Source of the DNA: Synechococcus sp. M44_DOE_062
Lineage (GTDB): Bacteria; Cyanobacteriota; Cyanobacteriia; Thermostichales; Thermostichaceae
Assembly (NCBI GenBank): GCA_015295985.1
Contig: DVDX01000071.1
Span: forward strand, 1 to 38,534
Direction of reading: 5' to 3'
DNA: 38,534 nucleotides
Below are positions 9,969 through 18,365 of this stretch, piece by piece. Made by a program: the position numbers and the translations under genes. Position 1 is the stretch's first letter; each line of letters begins with the position of its first letter. The notes below the pieces were generated by a model that saw nothing but the letters and a program-made list of their open reading frames with translations, was not told where the DNA came from and did no database searches.

Positions 9969-10024
9969 GTCCTCTGTCCGTAGGACGGTCGCGTGAGCGT
10001 CGCGTAGCAATAGGGCCGGGAGTA
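9969..10024. repeat. Dispersed mini-hairpin repeat, copy 2
   Basis: The element begins GTCCTCT, contains GTCC-GTA-GGAC (9976-9986) and GCGTGAGCGTCGCG (9991-10004), and ends AGGGCCGGGAGTA. It has the same frame as copy 1 and runs directly into the V4R relic at 10024. Confidence 0.5.
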
Positions 10025-10089
10025 TGTCACTGCTTAAACACTTGCATCTCGACTGTGACCTGAGGCTCATCTCCCGGCCTAAAGGCTGA
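10024..10089 (+). pseudogene. Relic of the N-terminus of a second V4R gene
   Basis: The 21-codon frame reads MSLLKHLHLDCDLRLISRPK. It aligns with the first residues of the V4R gene at 10852 (MLEHLHLDRERKLISLFGEP). About 31 of 42 bases agree from CTTAAACACTTGCATCTCGAC onward. The frame then stops, and the other ~400 residues are missing. It lies after paralog 1 just as the intact V4R gene follows paralog 2. A duplicated paralog-V4R unit with one V4R copy deleted is the simplest reading. Confidence 0.6.
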
Positions 10090-10147
10090 GGGTGGGGAGC
10101 ATGTCGTTTCTTTCAATACTCACCAATCTCTATCTGGAGGCAAGCTG

Positions 10148-10759
10148 ATGACCATACGTACCCTTGTCAGCGTGGTTGAGCAGCACATTGCCGGTCTTCC
10201 GGGTTTGATCGCGGCTTTGGTGGGGCGAGTAACCGATGGCGTTGCAGTGGCTAGGGTTGCGTACACCAACGATGTGCAGGAGGAAATCTCTCTGGAACAG
10301 TTGGGCAACTACGCGGCTGACTTGATACAGGCCAACAATCGCCTCTGCCAGTCGGCAAGCCCTGACCAAGAGGCGGACTATCTTTTGGCAGGTACTTCGG
10401 GGTTGCGGGTTGTCATCAAAGCCTTTCCCCAAAGCCCCTACTTTGTCCTGTTTCTGACCCGCTCCACCACCGACCTCAGGGCAATTTCAGAGCGGGTTAA
10501 AGCCATCCTCATTGACGGAAAACCACTGCTGCCCCCTGTTCAGGACACCACTACATCCACTGCTCAGGCTCTGATAAGCTACGCCAAGCGCTACGCTCCG
10601 GATCCCAACTTTGTGGCTCTGCGCCTGTCTTTGAAAACGGGTCTAGACCGCAACCGCCTGGAAAAGGGCACCCTGAGTCGGCAGGAGCTGCGCATTCTCT
10701 ACAAAGCGGTAGCCGATCTTTTGGGCCGAGAGCGCCTGCCTATTGCCATGCCGGTTTGA
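10148..10759 (+). CDS. Roadblock/LC7-like protein with C-terminal helical extension (paralog 2)
   Basis: This is a 203-residue paralog of the protein at 9008, with the same Roadblock-like N-terminal ~125 residues and the same helical tail. The N-terminal parts differ at many positions (for example IEQYIAGLPGLIAVLIG against VEQHIAGLPGLIAALVG). The last ~60 residues are identical, and 182 bases (10583-10764) running past the stop codon match exactly. GGAGG (10136-10140) lies seven bases before the ATG. The V4R gene follows 92 bases downstream on the same strand, so the two may be co-transcribed. Partners and ligand are unknown. Confidence 0.75.
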   Translation: MTIRTLVSVVEQHIAGLPGLIAALVGRVTDGVAVARVAYTNDVQEEISLEQLGNYAADLIQANNRLCQSASPDQEADYLLAGTSGLRVVIKAFPQSPYFVLFLTRSTTDLRAISERVKAILIDGKPLLPPVQDTTTSTAQALISYAKRYAPDPNFVALRLSLKTGLDRNRLEKGTLSRQELRILYKAVADLLGRERLPIAMPV

Positions 10760-10851
10760 GTAGTCGAGAATAGCTGGCGAGATTCGTCTGAGGGTAGTTG
10801 CTGCGCCTGCGGATCTCTTTATTTACTTTACCCATCTGAATTCACTGGCCC

Positions 10852-12117
10852 ATGCTTGAACATCTGCATCTCGACCGCGAGCGTAAGCTTATCTCCTTGT
10901 TTGGAGAGCCGGTTATCTTCCACTGCCATCACTACAACCTCTTCCTGCAGCAGACTATCGAAGATCCCGACTGGATTGATGGAGTAGGGATCCTGCGCAC
11001 AGCAGCTCAGGAGATCTTCTACAGTCTTCTGTACGGAGCTTTCAAGGCTCTTGGCGTTCAGGAGACCCAAGAGCGCCTGGCAGTGGCAGCTCAGATCTTC
11101 AGCTTTTTAGGATTTGGGCGGCTGGCGTTTGAGGTGACACCTTCAGGCGGGGAAGTGCAACTTACCCATTCTCACTATGCAGAAGGTTGGCTGAGCAAGT
11201 ACGGAGAGCAGGTCAGCCGCACGCGCCCGATTGACCACTTGGCGGTGGGCTATGTGGCGGCAGCTTTGGATGCCACTTTTGGCGAGCTGGGAAGCTACGC
11301 GGCAGAAGAAACGGAGTGTATGGCCGTTACGCGCAAGGATCACTGCGTGATCCAAGCCACTCGGCTGCCAAAGCCTCAGTCGCTGACTCCCAGTCCAGGC
11401 ATGGGCAAGCTTATTGAGCAGCCAACCCAGTTCCCGCAGCCCGTAACGGCAGTGGACTATGACGCGGTCAACGAAGCTCTGTGGGGCTTGCCTTTGGCTG
11501 GAGATGAGCGGGGGCAGATTCGTGCGTTTAACGTGTTGCTAACACGCATGCCCGCCAACTACTACAACCGCATTCAGTATCGCTTTTTGCAGGAGCTGAA
11601 GGCGGTGCAGGCTGAGCTGATGGGGGTGGGGGAAGCCCTCATCCGCGAGTCAGGGCATGTCTGTGTTTTCTACACCTTTGGCAACATCATGGAATCGGTG
11701 GAGTGGGAAACCCTTGTGGGGCCGATGTTGGAGAAGGACACCGACTGGATCCACGGTGGTTATGCGGTGGCCAGCAGTCTAGGGTGGGGTCGCTGGCAGG
11801 CTTTGGAGGTGGTAAGCGGCGAGTCTTGCCGGGTAGCCATTGACGGTAACTACGAAGCCAACTACTTTTTGGCTTCCTACCCACGAGCAGAGGATCCTGC
11901 CTGCTACTTTGCTCAAGGGGCGGTGCCGGCGCTGATGAATCTGGTTTACAGCGGCAACATTCAGCAAAAGCCGGTTTTGGATCAAGTCTTCTACAACCGC
12001 CTCTTCCAACGGGGTGGGCTCTTCCGCGGCAAGGAGACCAAGGCCAGAGAGCAAGGGGATCCCTGGTGCGAGTTCTACGCCGCTCGCGTCAGCGGGACGG
12101 AGTCCTTGCGGGTGTAG
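10852..12117 (+). CDS. Double V4R (4-vinyl reductase-like) domain protein
   Basis: This 421-residue cytosolic protein appears to contain two V4R-like small-molecule-binding domains. The first (~residues 40-175) shows the family layout: a hydrophobic helix (GILRTAAQEIFYSLLYGAF), a G-rich LGFGRLAFEV strand, the RPIDHLAVGYVAAALDATFG helix and the closing Cys pair ETEC-x8-C (EC...DHC). The second (~215-400) repeats the plan, with VCVFYTFGNIMESVEWETLV, GWGRWQALEVV and an acidic/cysteine segment (EDPACYFAQGAVPALMNLVY). V4R domains occur in hydrocarbon or ligand sensors and in tetrapyrrole and methane metabolism. No enzymatic domain is fused, so a sensory or carrier role is inferred. There is no clear ribosome site before the ATG. 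A small gene follows six bases after the stop. Confidence 0.75.
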   Translation: MLEHLHLDRERKLISLFGEPVIFHCHHYNLFLQQTIEDPDWIDGVGILRTAAQEIFYSLLYGAFKALGVQETQERLAVAAQIFSFLGFGRLAFEVTPSGGEVQLTHSHYAEGWLSKYGEQVSRTRPIDHLAVGYVAAALDATFGELGSYAAEETECMAVTRKDHCVIQATRLPKPQSLTPSPGMGKLIEQPTQFPQPVTAVDYDAVNEALWGLPLAGDERGQIRAFNVLLTRMPANYYNRIQYRFLQELKAVQAELMGVGEALIRESGHVCVFYTFGNIMESVEWETLVGPMLEKDTDWIHGGYAVASSLGWGRWQALEVVSGESCRVAIDGNYEANYFLASYPRAEDPACYFAQGAVPALMNLVYSGNIQQKPVLDQVFYNRLFQRGGLFRGKETKAREQGDPWCEFYAARVSGTESLRV

Positions 12118-12123
12118 GGATCC

Positions 12124-12420
12124 ATGCAGGTGCGCATCCTCAGGCGGCGGGAATGTGGAGCGGGGTGGGCCACCGATCTGCTGCTACCACGTTGCCTTGT
12201 CTGGTCAGAGGTAGAAGCTCTGGCCCAGGAGTGGGGGGCTGCTTGTCGCTGTTTTCAAGGGCAACTGGTGTGGCTGGATCTGCCCTCAGGCCGGATTACG
12301 GCTTCATTGCGGGTGCCCCGCCTGACGTTGCGACTTCACGATGCTGACACTGAGACGCAGATCTTGAATCGTTTGCAGCAGTTGGCGAAGTCTGCTGATT
12401 CCAAGGTAGAGGAGAGTTGA
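12124..12420 (+). CDS. Small protein of unknown function, downstream of the V4R gene
   Basis: This 98-residue frame starts six bases after the V4R stop codon and is probably translated from the same message. It is basic and Cys/Trp-containing near its N-terminus (RILRRRECGAGW), then predicts a mixed strand/helix fold (LPSGRITASLRVPRLTLRL) and ends in a charged helix. I do not recognise a family. The close spacing is the main support; the Arg-rich composition leaves some doubt. Confidence 0.5.
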   Translation: MQVRILRRRECGAGWATDLLLPRCLVWSEVEALAQEWGAACRCFQGQLVWLDLPSGRITASLRVPRLTLRLHDADTETQILNRLQQLAKSADSKVEES

Positions 12421-12442
12421 GGGCAAGCCTGGCGCAAACAGC

Positions 12443-13102
12443 CTATCCTGCCATGGCAAAGAGGGCACTCCAGTCGCGGTTGGGAACGCCGGGCTTAGCA
12501 ATGATCTCAAGGATGCGATTTTGGGCGGCGGGCTGGAATAAACTTTCGACGGCTACTTGGGCTACTTTCGTGCGGGGGATGCTGCCGTCAAAGAGGGTAT
12601 CCGCCTTGGACAAGACAATGCCATCGTCGTTGTCTTGGTTTTTTAGGCCCCCCGGTCGAACGATGGTGTAGGTGAGGCCGCTTTTTTGCAGGTATTCTTC
12701 TGCCCGTTTTTTCCACACCAGAATCAGCCAAAACAAATTGAGGGGGTGGAACAACTGGGACACGCACAGAGAAGAAATCAAAACAAAGTGTTGGATCCCT
12801 TTGGCTTTAGCCACCTCTACCAGGTTCTTGGTGCCTTCATAATCCACTCGGTAGGGCTGCAAGGGATCCCAACTGGGCCTGGCCCCAGTGGCACAGAACA
12901 CCACCGTGCATCCTTCCATGCCTGTCTCCAGCGTGGCCGGATCCAGCACATCCCCCACCACCACTTCAGCCTCTGGGGGCAGAACTCGAGCGGCCAGCTC
13001 ACGGCTGCGCACCAGCGCTCGCACTTGGATGCCACGGCCCACCAACTCTTTGACGATGCGGCGTCCGGTTTCTCCCGTAGCTCCTGCAACAAAAGCCTGC
13101 AT
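12443..13102 (-). CDS. Atypical SDR (NAD(P)-binding epimerase/dehydratase-like) protein
   Basis: This 219-residue protein opens with the Rossmann nucleotide-binding motif AGATGETGRRIV and continues with RALVRS (cofactor selection), VVGDVLDP, CATGARPSWDPLQPYRVDYEG and HFVLISSLCVS, the pattern of atypical short-chain dehydrogenases such as the Ycf39/Tic62-like group. The ATG at 13102 has AGGAGA five bases upstream; an in-frame TTG at 13117 would add five residues but overlaps that ribosome site. It diverges from putA across a ~140-base gap. The catalytic Tyr-xxx-Lys of classical SDRs is not evident, so it may bind NADP(H) as a chaperone or regulator. Substrate unknown. Confidence 0.8.
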   Translation of the reverse strand: MQAFVAGATGETGRRIVKELVGRGIQVRALVRSRELAARVLPPEAEVVVGDVLDPATLETGMEGCTVVFCATGARPSWDPLQPYRVDYEGTKNLVEVAKAKGIQHFVLISSLCVSQLFHPLNLFWLILVWKKRAEEYLQKSGLTYTIVRPGGLKNQDNDDGIVLSKADTLFDGSIPRTKVAQVAVESLFQPAAQNRILEIIAKPGVPNRDWSALFAMAG

Positions 13103-13239
13103 AAGTTTCTCCTGCAAAGCTGTTTATACGCGGTGTAGCTATTTGAGGATTTGCAGTGGCCCCATCAGCCATTATCTTCCCAAAATCGGCCTCAGGTTTC
13201 CTCCTTTCCATGACAGGATGGTAGGGATCCCGCGCCCCA

Positions 13240-16203
13240 GTGCATCAGATGGTTGCCCAAGCTGCTCCTACTGCCTACGAGACTCAAACCCAAGCTCTTG
13301 CCCAATCTCTGTTGGCTTCTTTTTGGGGAGAGAAGAGATCCCTGCTGGCCCAGTGGCGAGAGCAACTGCGCTGGGAGGACAAGCTGCTGGCTTGGGCAAT
13401 GGAAAACCCCCACTTGCGCACCCAGTTGTTCCGCTTGATCGATGTCCTGCCCAGCTTGAAAAGCAAGGCTGAGGTGGCCCGCCATTTGCAGGAGTATCTC
13501 TTGGATCCCGCGGTGGAATTGCCAGGGATGCTGAAGAGCCTGCTCAACTTTGCAGACCCCGACTCCCTGCCAGGACAGTTGGCTGCCACCACCCTAACCG
13601 CTGCCGTGGAAGCCTTGGCCCGTCGCTACATTGCCGGAGAAACCCTGCAGCAGGTCAGCAAAACTCTGGAAGCTCTGCACCGGCAGGGTATGACTTTCAC
13701 CCTGGATTTGCTGGGGGAAGCCGTCATCACCGAAGCGGAAGCCCAATCCTATCTGGATCGCTATCTGCAGGTGATGGAGCATTTGGCAAAGATGGTCAAA
13801 ACCTGGCCACAACCGCAGCCTGTGCCGCAAGTGTCGGTGAAGCTGACAGCTTTCTATTCCCAGTTCGATCCCATCGATCCCCTGGGGGCCAAAGCCAAAG
13901 TGGGGGAACGGATTCGCGTCCTCTTGCGCCGGGCAGAAGCTCTGGGAGTCGGGATCCATTTTGATATGGAGCAGTACCGCTACAAATCCCTCACCCTGGC
14001 CATTTTGCAGGAGCTGCTGCTGGAGCCGGAGTTCAAAAGCCGCACCGACGTTGGCCTGACGCTGCAAGCCTACCTGCGGGATAGCTACACCGATCTGCAA
14101 AACCTGATCGCCTGGGCCAAAGAGCGGGGATCCCCGGTGACGGTGCGCTTGGTCAAGGGGGCCTACTGGGATCAAGAGACCATCCTGGCGGCGCAAAAGC
14201 ACTGGCCACAGCCGGTTTACAACAGCAAGTCTGCTACCGACGCCAACTTTGAGCGCATGACCCAGCTTTTGTTGGAGCACCACACCCATCTCCGCGCTGC
14301 TATCGCCAGCCACAATGTGCGCTCTCAGGCCAAAGCCATTGCCATTGCCCAAGCGCTGGGGATCCCCCAGTCTGCTTTTGAACTGCAGGTGCTCTACGGC
14401 ATGGCCGATCCCCTGGCCAAGGCTCTGGTGCAGAAGGGACAGCGGGTGCGGGTGTACTGCCCCTACGGGGAGCTGCTGCCGGGTATGGCCTACTTGATCC
14501 GGCGCTTGCTGGAAAACACCGCCAACACCTCTTTTCTGCGGCAAAGCCTTCAGGGCTACAACCCCGAGCAACTGTTGGCCCCACCGGTCTTGGAGGAGGG
14601 ATCCGTTTTTCCAGCTCCTTCCCTCTCGTTTGCCGCCGCTCCCGACACCGATTTCAGCCAGCCTCAGCAGCGGGATCCCTTCTTTCAGGCATTGGACAAG
14701 ATTCGGCCTCAATTGGGTCAGAGGGTTCAGCCCTGGATTGCCGGAGAATATCGCCCCACCCGACAAGCGATGCTCTCCCTCAACCCTGCGGATCCCCAAC
14801 AGGTGGTAGCGGAAATCGGGTTAACCAATCTGGAACAGGTGGAGCAAGCCTTGGCAGCAGCCCAGGCCAGTTTTCCCATCTGGAGACGCACCCCTGTGGC
14901 CGTGAGGGCCGGGATCCTGCGGCGGGTGGCGGAGCAAATGGAAGCCCAGCGGGCGGAGCTGGCTGCTTGGATGGTGCTGGAGGTGGGCAAGCCCATCGCC
15001 CAGGCCGATGGGGAAATTTCTGAGGCCATCGATTTTTGCCGCTACTACGCCCAACAGATGGAGGCCCTGGATCGAGGACGGGAGTGCAACCTGCCCGGCG
15101 AAACCAACCATTACCACTACCAGCCCCGCGGTGTGGCGGTGGTGATTGCCCCTTGGAACTTTCCCCTCTCCATCCCCTGTGGCATGACGGTTGCAGCTCT
15201 GGTGGCCGGGAATTGTGTGCTGCTTAAACCGGCAGAACAATCCTCGCTGATTGCGGCCAAGCTGGCGGGCTTTGTCCTCAAGGCGCTGGAGGAAGCCGGG
15301 ATCCTGGAGGGTGTTTTTCAATTCCTGCCAGGGGTGGGCGAAGACATTGGCCCTCTGCTGGTTCAAGACCGGCGGGTGCACCTGATTGCCTTCACCGGAT
15401 CCCAGGCGGTGGGCTGCCAAATCCTTGCCCAAGCCGCACAACTGCAGCCGGGCCAGCACCACATCAAGCGGGTCATTGCCGAGATGGGGGGCAAAAACGC
15501 CATCATTGTGGACGAAAGCGCCGACCTGGATCAGGCGGTCAAAGGGGTGGTCAACTCTGCCTTTGGCTACAGCGGCCAGAAATGCTCCGCCTGCTCGCGG
15601 GCGATTGTTTTGCAGTCCATTCACGATCTGTTCTTGGGACGGCTCATCGAGGCAGTGCGCTCTTTGAATGTAGGGGATCCGGCCCACCCCGGCACCCAAG
15701 TTGGCCCGGTCATCGATGCAGAAGCCCAAGCCCGCCTGCAACAGGCCATTCAATCGGCCCAAGCCTATGCCCGTCTTGACCTCAGCCTGCCCGTGCCGGA
15801 AAAAGGCTACTTCGTCGGCCCCACTGTGTTCAGCCAGGTGGATCCCCGGTCGGAGCTGGCACAGCGGGAGCTGTTTGGCCCGGTTCTGGCGGTGATTTCA
15901 GCGCCGGACTTTTCCTCTGCTCTGCAGATAGCCAATGCCACTCCCTACGCCCTCACCGGCGGCCTCTACAGCCGCACCCCTTCTCACATTCAGCAGGCTC
16001 GCCAGGATTTTGCCGTCGGCAACCTCTACATCAACCGCGAGATTACCGGGGCGCTGGTGGAGCGGCAGCCCTTCGGCGGCTTCAAGCTCTCCGGCGTGGG
16101 ATCCAAAGCCGGTGGCCCCGACTACCTGCTGCAATTTTTAGAACCCCGCACCGTAACCGAAAACACACAACGGCAGGGCTTTGCTCCCCTCCAGGGATCC
16201 TGA
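13240..16203 (+). CDS. putA: Bifunctional proline dehydrogenase / delta-1-pyrroline-5-carboxylate dehydrogenase
   Basis: The enzyme oxidises proline to glutamate, passing electrons through FAD to the quinone pool and then to NAD. The 987-residue chain lacks the N-terminal DNA-binding domain of enteric PutA, so it is purely catalytic. The proline dehydrogenase barrel (~80-470) shows VSVKLTAF, HFDMEQYRYK, VRLVKGAYWD, ASHNVRS and YLIRRLLENTANTSF. The aldehyde dehydrogenase domain (~500-975) shows PWNFPLSIPCGM, FTGSQAVG, the general-base EMGGKN and the catalytic Cys in YSGQKCSACSR. The GTG at 13240 follows GGTAGGG by 13 bases; an ATG at 13249 is an alternative start. The gene is rich in GGATCC sites (about 15). 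Confidence 0.95.
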   Translation: MHQMVAQAAPTAYETQTQALAQSLLASFWGEKRSLLAQWREQLRWEDKLLAWAMENPHLRTQLFRLIDVLPSLKSKAEVARHLQEYLLDPAVELPGMLKSLLNFADPDSLPGQLAATTLTAAVEALARRYIAGETLQQVSKTLEALHRQGMTFTLDLLGEAVITEAEAQSYLDRYLQVMEHLAKMVKTWPQPQPVPQVSVKLTAFYSQFDPIDPLGAKAKVGERIRVLLRRAEALGVGIHFDMEQYRYKSLTLAILQELLLEPEFKSRTDVGLTLQAYLRDSYTDLQNLIAWAKERGSPVTVRLVKGAYWDQETILAAQKHWPQPVYNSKSATDANFERMTQLLLEHHTHLRAAIASHNVRSQAKAIAIAQALGIPQSAFELQVLYGMADPLAKALVQKGQRVRVYCPYGELLPGMAYLIRRLLENTANTSFLRQSLQGYNPEQLLAPPVLEEGSVFPAPSLSFAAAPDTDFSQPQQRDPFFQALDKIRPQLGQRVQPWIAGEYRPTRQAMLSLNPADPQQVVAEIGLTNLEQVEQALAAAQASFPIWRRTPVAVRAGILRRVAEQMEAQRAELAAWMVLEVGKPIAQADGEISEAIDFCRYYAQQMEALDRGRECNLPGETNHYHYQPRGVAVVIAPWNFPLSIPCGMTVAALVAGNCVLLKPAEQSSLIAAKLAGFVLKALEEAGILEGVFQFLPGVGEDIGPLLVQDRRVHLIAFTGSQAVGCQILAQAAQLQPGQHHIKRVIAEMGGKNAIIVDESADLDQAVKGVVNSAFGYSGQKCSACSRAIVLQSIHDLFLGRLIEAVRSLNVGDPAHPGTQVGPVIDAEAQARLQQAIQSAQAYARLDLSLPVPEKGYFVGPTVFSQVDPRSELAQRELFGPVLAVISAPDFSSALQIANATPYALTGGLYSRTPSHIQQARQDFAVGNLYINREITGALVERQPFGGFKLSGVGSKAGGPDYLLQFLEPRTVTENTQRQGFAPLQGS

Positions 16204-16234
16204 GGATCGAGTTTGGGAGGGGCGGCTCAGGGGT

Positions 16235-17287
16235 TTATTGGAGAGGCTTGGCGACATCCCCAACCTTGAAGCCTGCCCCACTGAGGATACGTCCCACGCC
16301 GGAGCTGTCATCCACTTCCGTCAGTTGGATCTGTCCGGCTGGCTCAGTCAATTTGCGCAAGACGGCCCCTGTGGCTGGATCCTTGACCTCGCGGACAACG
16401 CGCTCCACAGCAAGAATCAATCCCACCCGATAGCCATCACGGCTGCCCTTGTTCAGGATCACCTGGTTGCCGTAGACATCCGCCACCAAGGCATCCACCG
16501 TTGGCAAAGAGCGGGGCTGAGCCGCCAAGCGTCCGGCAAACCCCACCAGCTGTCCGGCAATTTGCTCCACCGCCTGTTGGGTTGCCAAAACCAACAGCTT
16601 CTCTTCGTTGCTGGTGGCGGATCCCCCCCCAAAGCCGGCGACCGTGACCGTGCTATCGGATTGGCTGACATTGCCCCGGCCCTCGACCACAGCCAAGATC
16701 TCGGCAGTACTGGTGCTCACCAAGCGAGCGTTTAACTGTACGTTGGCATCCGCATCCACCGACTCAGCCCCCACTGCTAGCGGGAAGCTGCCAAAGGGGG
16801 TCAAGACCGGCGCCCCACCCCCGGAACGACGCACCGACACATCAAACTGCGTCACACTGCCGAGGATCACAGCATCGACCCCCAGGATCCGGCCTACCTG
16901 AGCAGCGGTATTGGCATCCAGCCGCCCGGATAGCCCTAGGTTCTGCTCGGCCAAGATCGCGTCTAGCCGCGAGCGCTCGATGACGGAAAAGGTGCCATCT
17001 TTCACCGGCCGATCCACCAACAGATCGCTCACCCCCCGCGAAGCCTCGCGGATGCTGTAGGGATTGCTGAGGCTGCTGAAATCAAAGTCCAAGACCGCAA
17101 TCCGAGGACGGGATACGGGCTGCGGCGCTTGTCCCACCTGGCTGGGGGCAGAGAGAGTGCAGCGAATGTCCTGGGGAAATTGCTGACAGAGGGCCGAATT
17201 GGCGGATTGGGCCACTGCCGGGATCCCTGTCCAACTGAGGCTCACCAGAGGGATTCCGAACAGCAAAACGGAAGAGAGGTTGCGCAT
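16235..17287 (-). CDS. CsgG/HfaB-family secreted protein
   Basis: This 350-residue exported protein begins with a signal peptide (MRNLSSVLLFGIPLVSLSW...AVAQ). The frame is open to 17500, but the ATG at 17287 has AGGAGA about ten bases upstream and starts at the signal peptide. The CsgG-like core starts at RIAVLDFDFSSL and includes ASRGVSDLLVDRPVKDGTFSVIERSRLDAIL, QVGRILGVDAVILGSVTQFD, a VQLNARLVSTSTAEILAV strand pair and IAGQLVGFAGRL. CsgG itself is the outer-membrane channel for curli. No lipobox Cys and no curli genes are seen, so this is a relative with an unknown cell-envelope role. The C-terminal ~90 residues resemble a small beta-rich domain (VILNKGSRDGYRVG). Confidence 0.8.
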   Translation of the reverse strand: MRNLSSVLLFGIPLVSLSWTGIPAVAQSANSALCQQFPQDIRCTLSAPSQVGQAPQPVSRPRIAVLDFDFSSLSNPYSIREASRGVSDLLVDRPVKDGTFSVIERSRLDAILAEQNLGLSGRLDANTAAQVGRILGVDAVILGSVTQFDVSVRRSGGGAPVLTPFGSFPLAVGAESVDADANVQLNARLVSTSTAEILAVVEGRGNVSQSDSTVTVAGFGGGSATSNEEKLLVLATQQAVEQIAGQLVGFAGRLAAQPRSLPTVDALVADVYGNQVILNKGSRDGYRVGLILAVERVVREVKDPATGAVLRKLTEPAGQIQLTEVDDSSGVGRILSGAGFKVGDVAKPLQ

Positions 17288-17483
17288 GGTTGAGCGATCT
17301 CCTAAATCTGAGGGGGGCCACATTTCACTCACAGCCTGCATCCAAAAGAGCTGCAGGGCGGTGACCGATATCACCTGGCGGCTAGGGGTTAAGGATCCCG
17401 GCATCGCCCGTTCCCAGCAGATGTCCCATACTCTAGCGGCCACAGGCCTGTTGGGAAAATGGATTGAGAAGATTTGCACAGAA

Positions 17484-17503
17484 GAGTTGACAGATCTCAA
17501 CTC
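17484..17503. promoter_or_regulatory. Palindrome GAGTTGA-N6-TCAACTC
   Basis: A perfect seven-base inverted repeat with a six-base centre (CAGATC) lies 197 bases upstream of the CsgG-like start and 145 bases upstream of rpmF. It could be an operator for either gene. A TTGACA lies inside it, but no matching -10 is found downstream. Confidence 0.3.
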
Positions 17504-17647
17504 TATTGAGCCGGGATGCTCGCCCTCTTTCAGTCAAGCGCTGATAGGCCACTGGCCTGAATAAAGCTGGGATCGGCGGTGCAAGCTAGGACTCCGCCGC
17601 TGACGCGATCAGTGCTACCCTAGTAAGGCTGTATTCCTGTACCAGCT

Positions 17648-17827
17648 ATGCCTGTTCCCAAGAAGAAAACCTCTAAAGCCCGCAGTCGCAGGCGCTACGC
17701 CGTCTGGCTTGGTAAAGCAAAGCTACAGGCCCAACGAGCCATGACCATTGGGCGCTCGATTTTGAGCGGTCGCAACACCGGCTTCTACTACCCCAAAGCC
17801 AAGTCCGAAGAAGAGGAAGAAGAATAA
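17648..17827 (+). CDS. rpmF: 50S ribosomal protein L32
   Basis: This 59-residue basic protein starts MPVPKKKTSKARSRRR, the conserved L32 beginning, and ends in the acidic tail KSEEEEEE seen in some cyanobacteria. The zinc-binding cysteines of the C+ form are absent, as in most cyanobacterial L32. There is no clear Shine-Dalgarno sequence. A J-domain gene follows on the same strand after 121 bases. Confidence 0.95.
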   Translation: MPVPKKKTSKARSRRRYAVWLGKAKLQAQRAMTIGRSILSGRNTGFYYPKAKSEEEEEE

Positions 17828-17948
17828 AGCTCTATTGAGGCTTGCCGCGGGGATCCCGGCGGCTGCACGAGTAATACACTGGATTAAGGTCTAGCTCCCT
17901 GGAGAAGCGCTCTGCTGACCCTACCGTCTCGCTTATCCATTAGCCTGC

Positions 17949-18365
17949 ATGCGCTCGTTGACCTCTCTCACCTACTACCAACGGTTGGGCCTGTCTCCAG
18001 GGGCATCTCCTGAGGCCATCCGGCGGGCCTATCGGCAGTTGAGCAAACGCTACCATCCCGATACTTCTCCCCTAGCTCCGGAAGTGGCCATTCGCTGCTT
18101 TCAAGAGTTGCAGGAGGCCTATCTTGTCCTCAGCAACCCGGCGAAACGGGCCATCTACGATGCCAGTTTACGGGCGGTGACTGCCAACACAGGATCTCTG
18201 GGCATGACGGGATCCCTCAACGGGGATTCTCTGGAGCTGCGCATGGAAACCCGCCCACTTTCCGCTGGCGAGCTGTGTGCTCTGCTGCTGATGGGATCCA
18301 CCCTGGTTGTGTGTTTGGTGTTGGCAGGTGTTCTCGCCTGGCTGCGAGAAAGTGGGGCAAGCTGA
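17949..18365 (+). CDS. Membrane-anchored J-domain (DnaJ-like) protein
   Basis: The 138-residue protein carries an N-terminal J domain (~8-72): YYQRLGLSPGASPEAIRRAY, KRYHPD with the HPD motif that stimulates DnaK ATPase, and FQELQEAYLVLSNPAKRAIYD. A short linker is followed by one C-terminal membrane helix (LCALLLMGSTLVVCLVLAGVLAWL). The Gly/Phe and zinc-finger regions of full DnaJ are missing, so it is a type III co-chaperone that would recruit DnaK to a membrane. The genes downstream (DUF3143, gloB) run in the same direction. Confidence 0.9.
   Translation: MRSLTSLTYYQRLGLSPGASPEAIRRAYRQLSKRYHPDTSPLAPEVAIRCFQELQEAYLVLSNPAKRAIYDASLRAVTANTGSLGMTGSLNGDSLELRMETRPLSAGELCALLLMGSTLVVCLVLAGVLAWLRESGAS

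Noticed and set aside
12124-12420. Calling the small gene after V4R a spurious frame
   Set aside because: The six-base spacing and same strand argue for a real gene; kept at 0.5 rather than dropped.
16235-17500. CsgG-like gene starting at 17500 with a 71-residue leader
   Set aside because: The extra leader has no signal peptide pattern and no ribosome site; ATG 17287 has both.
17484-17503. A promoter at TTGACA (17487-17492) for rpmF
   Set aside because: No acceptable -10 lies 16-18 bases downstream; kept only as a palindrome.
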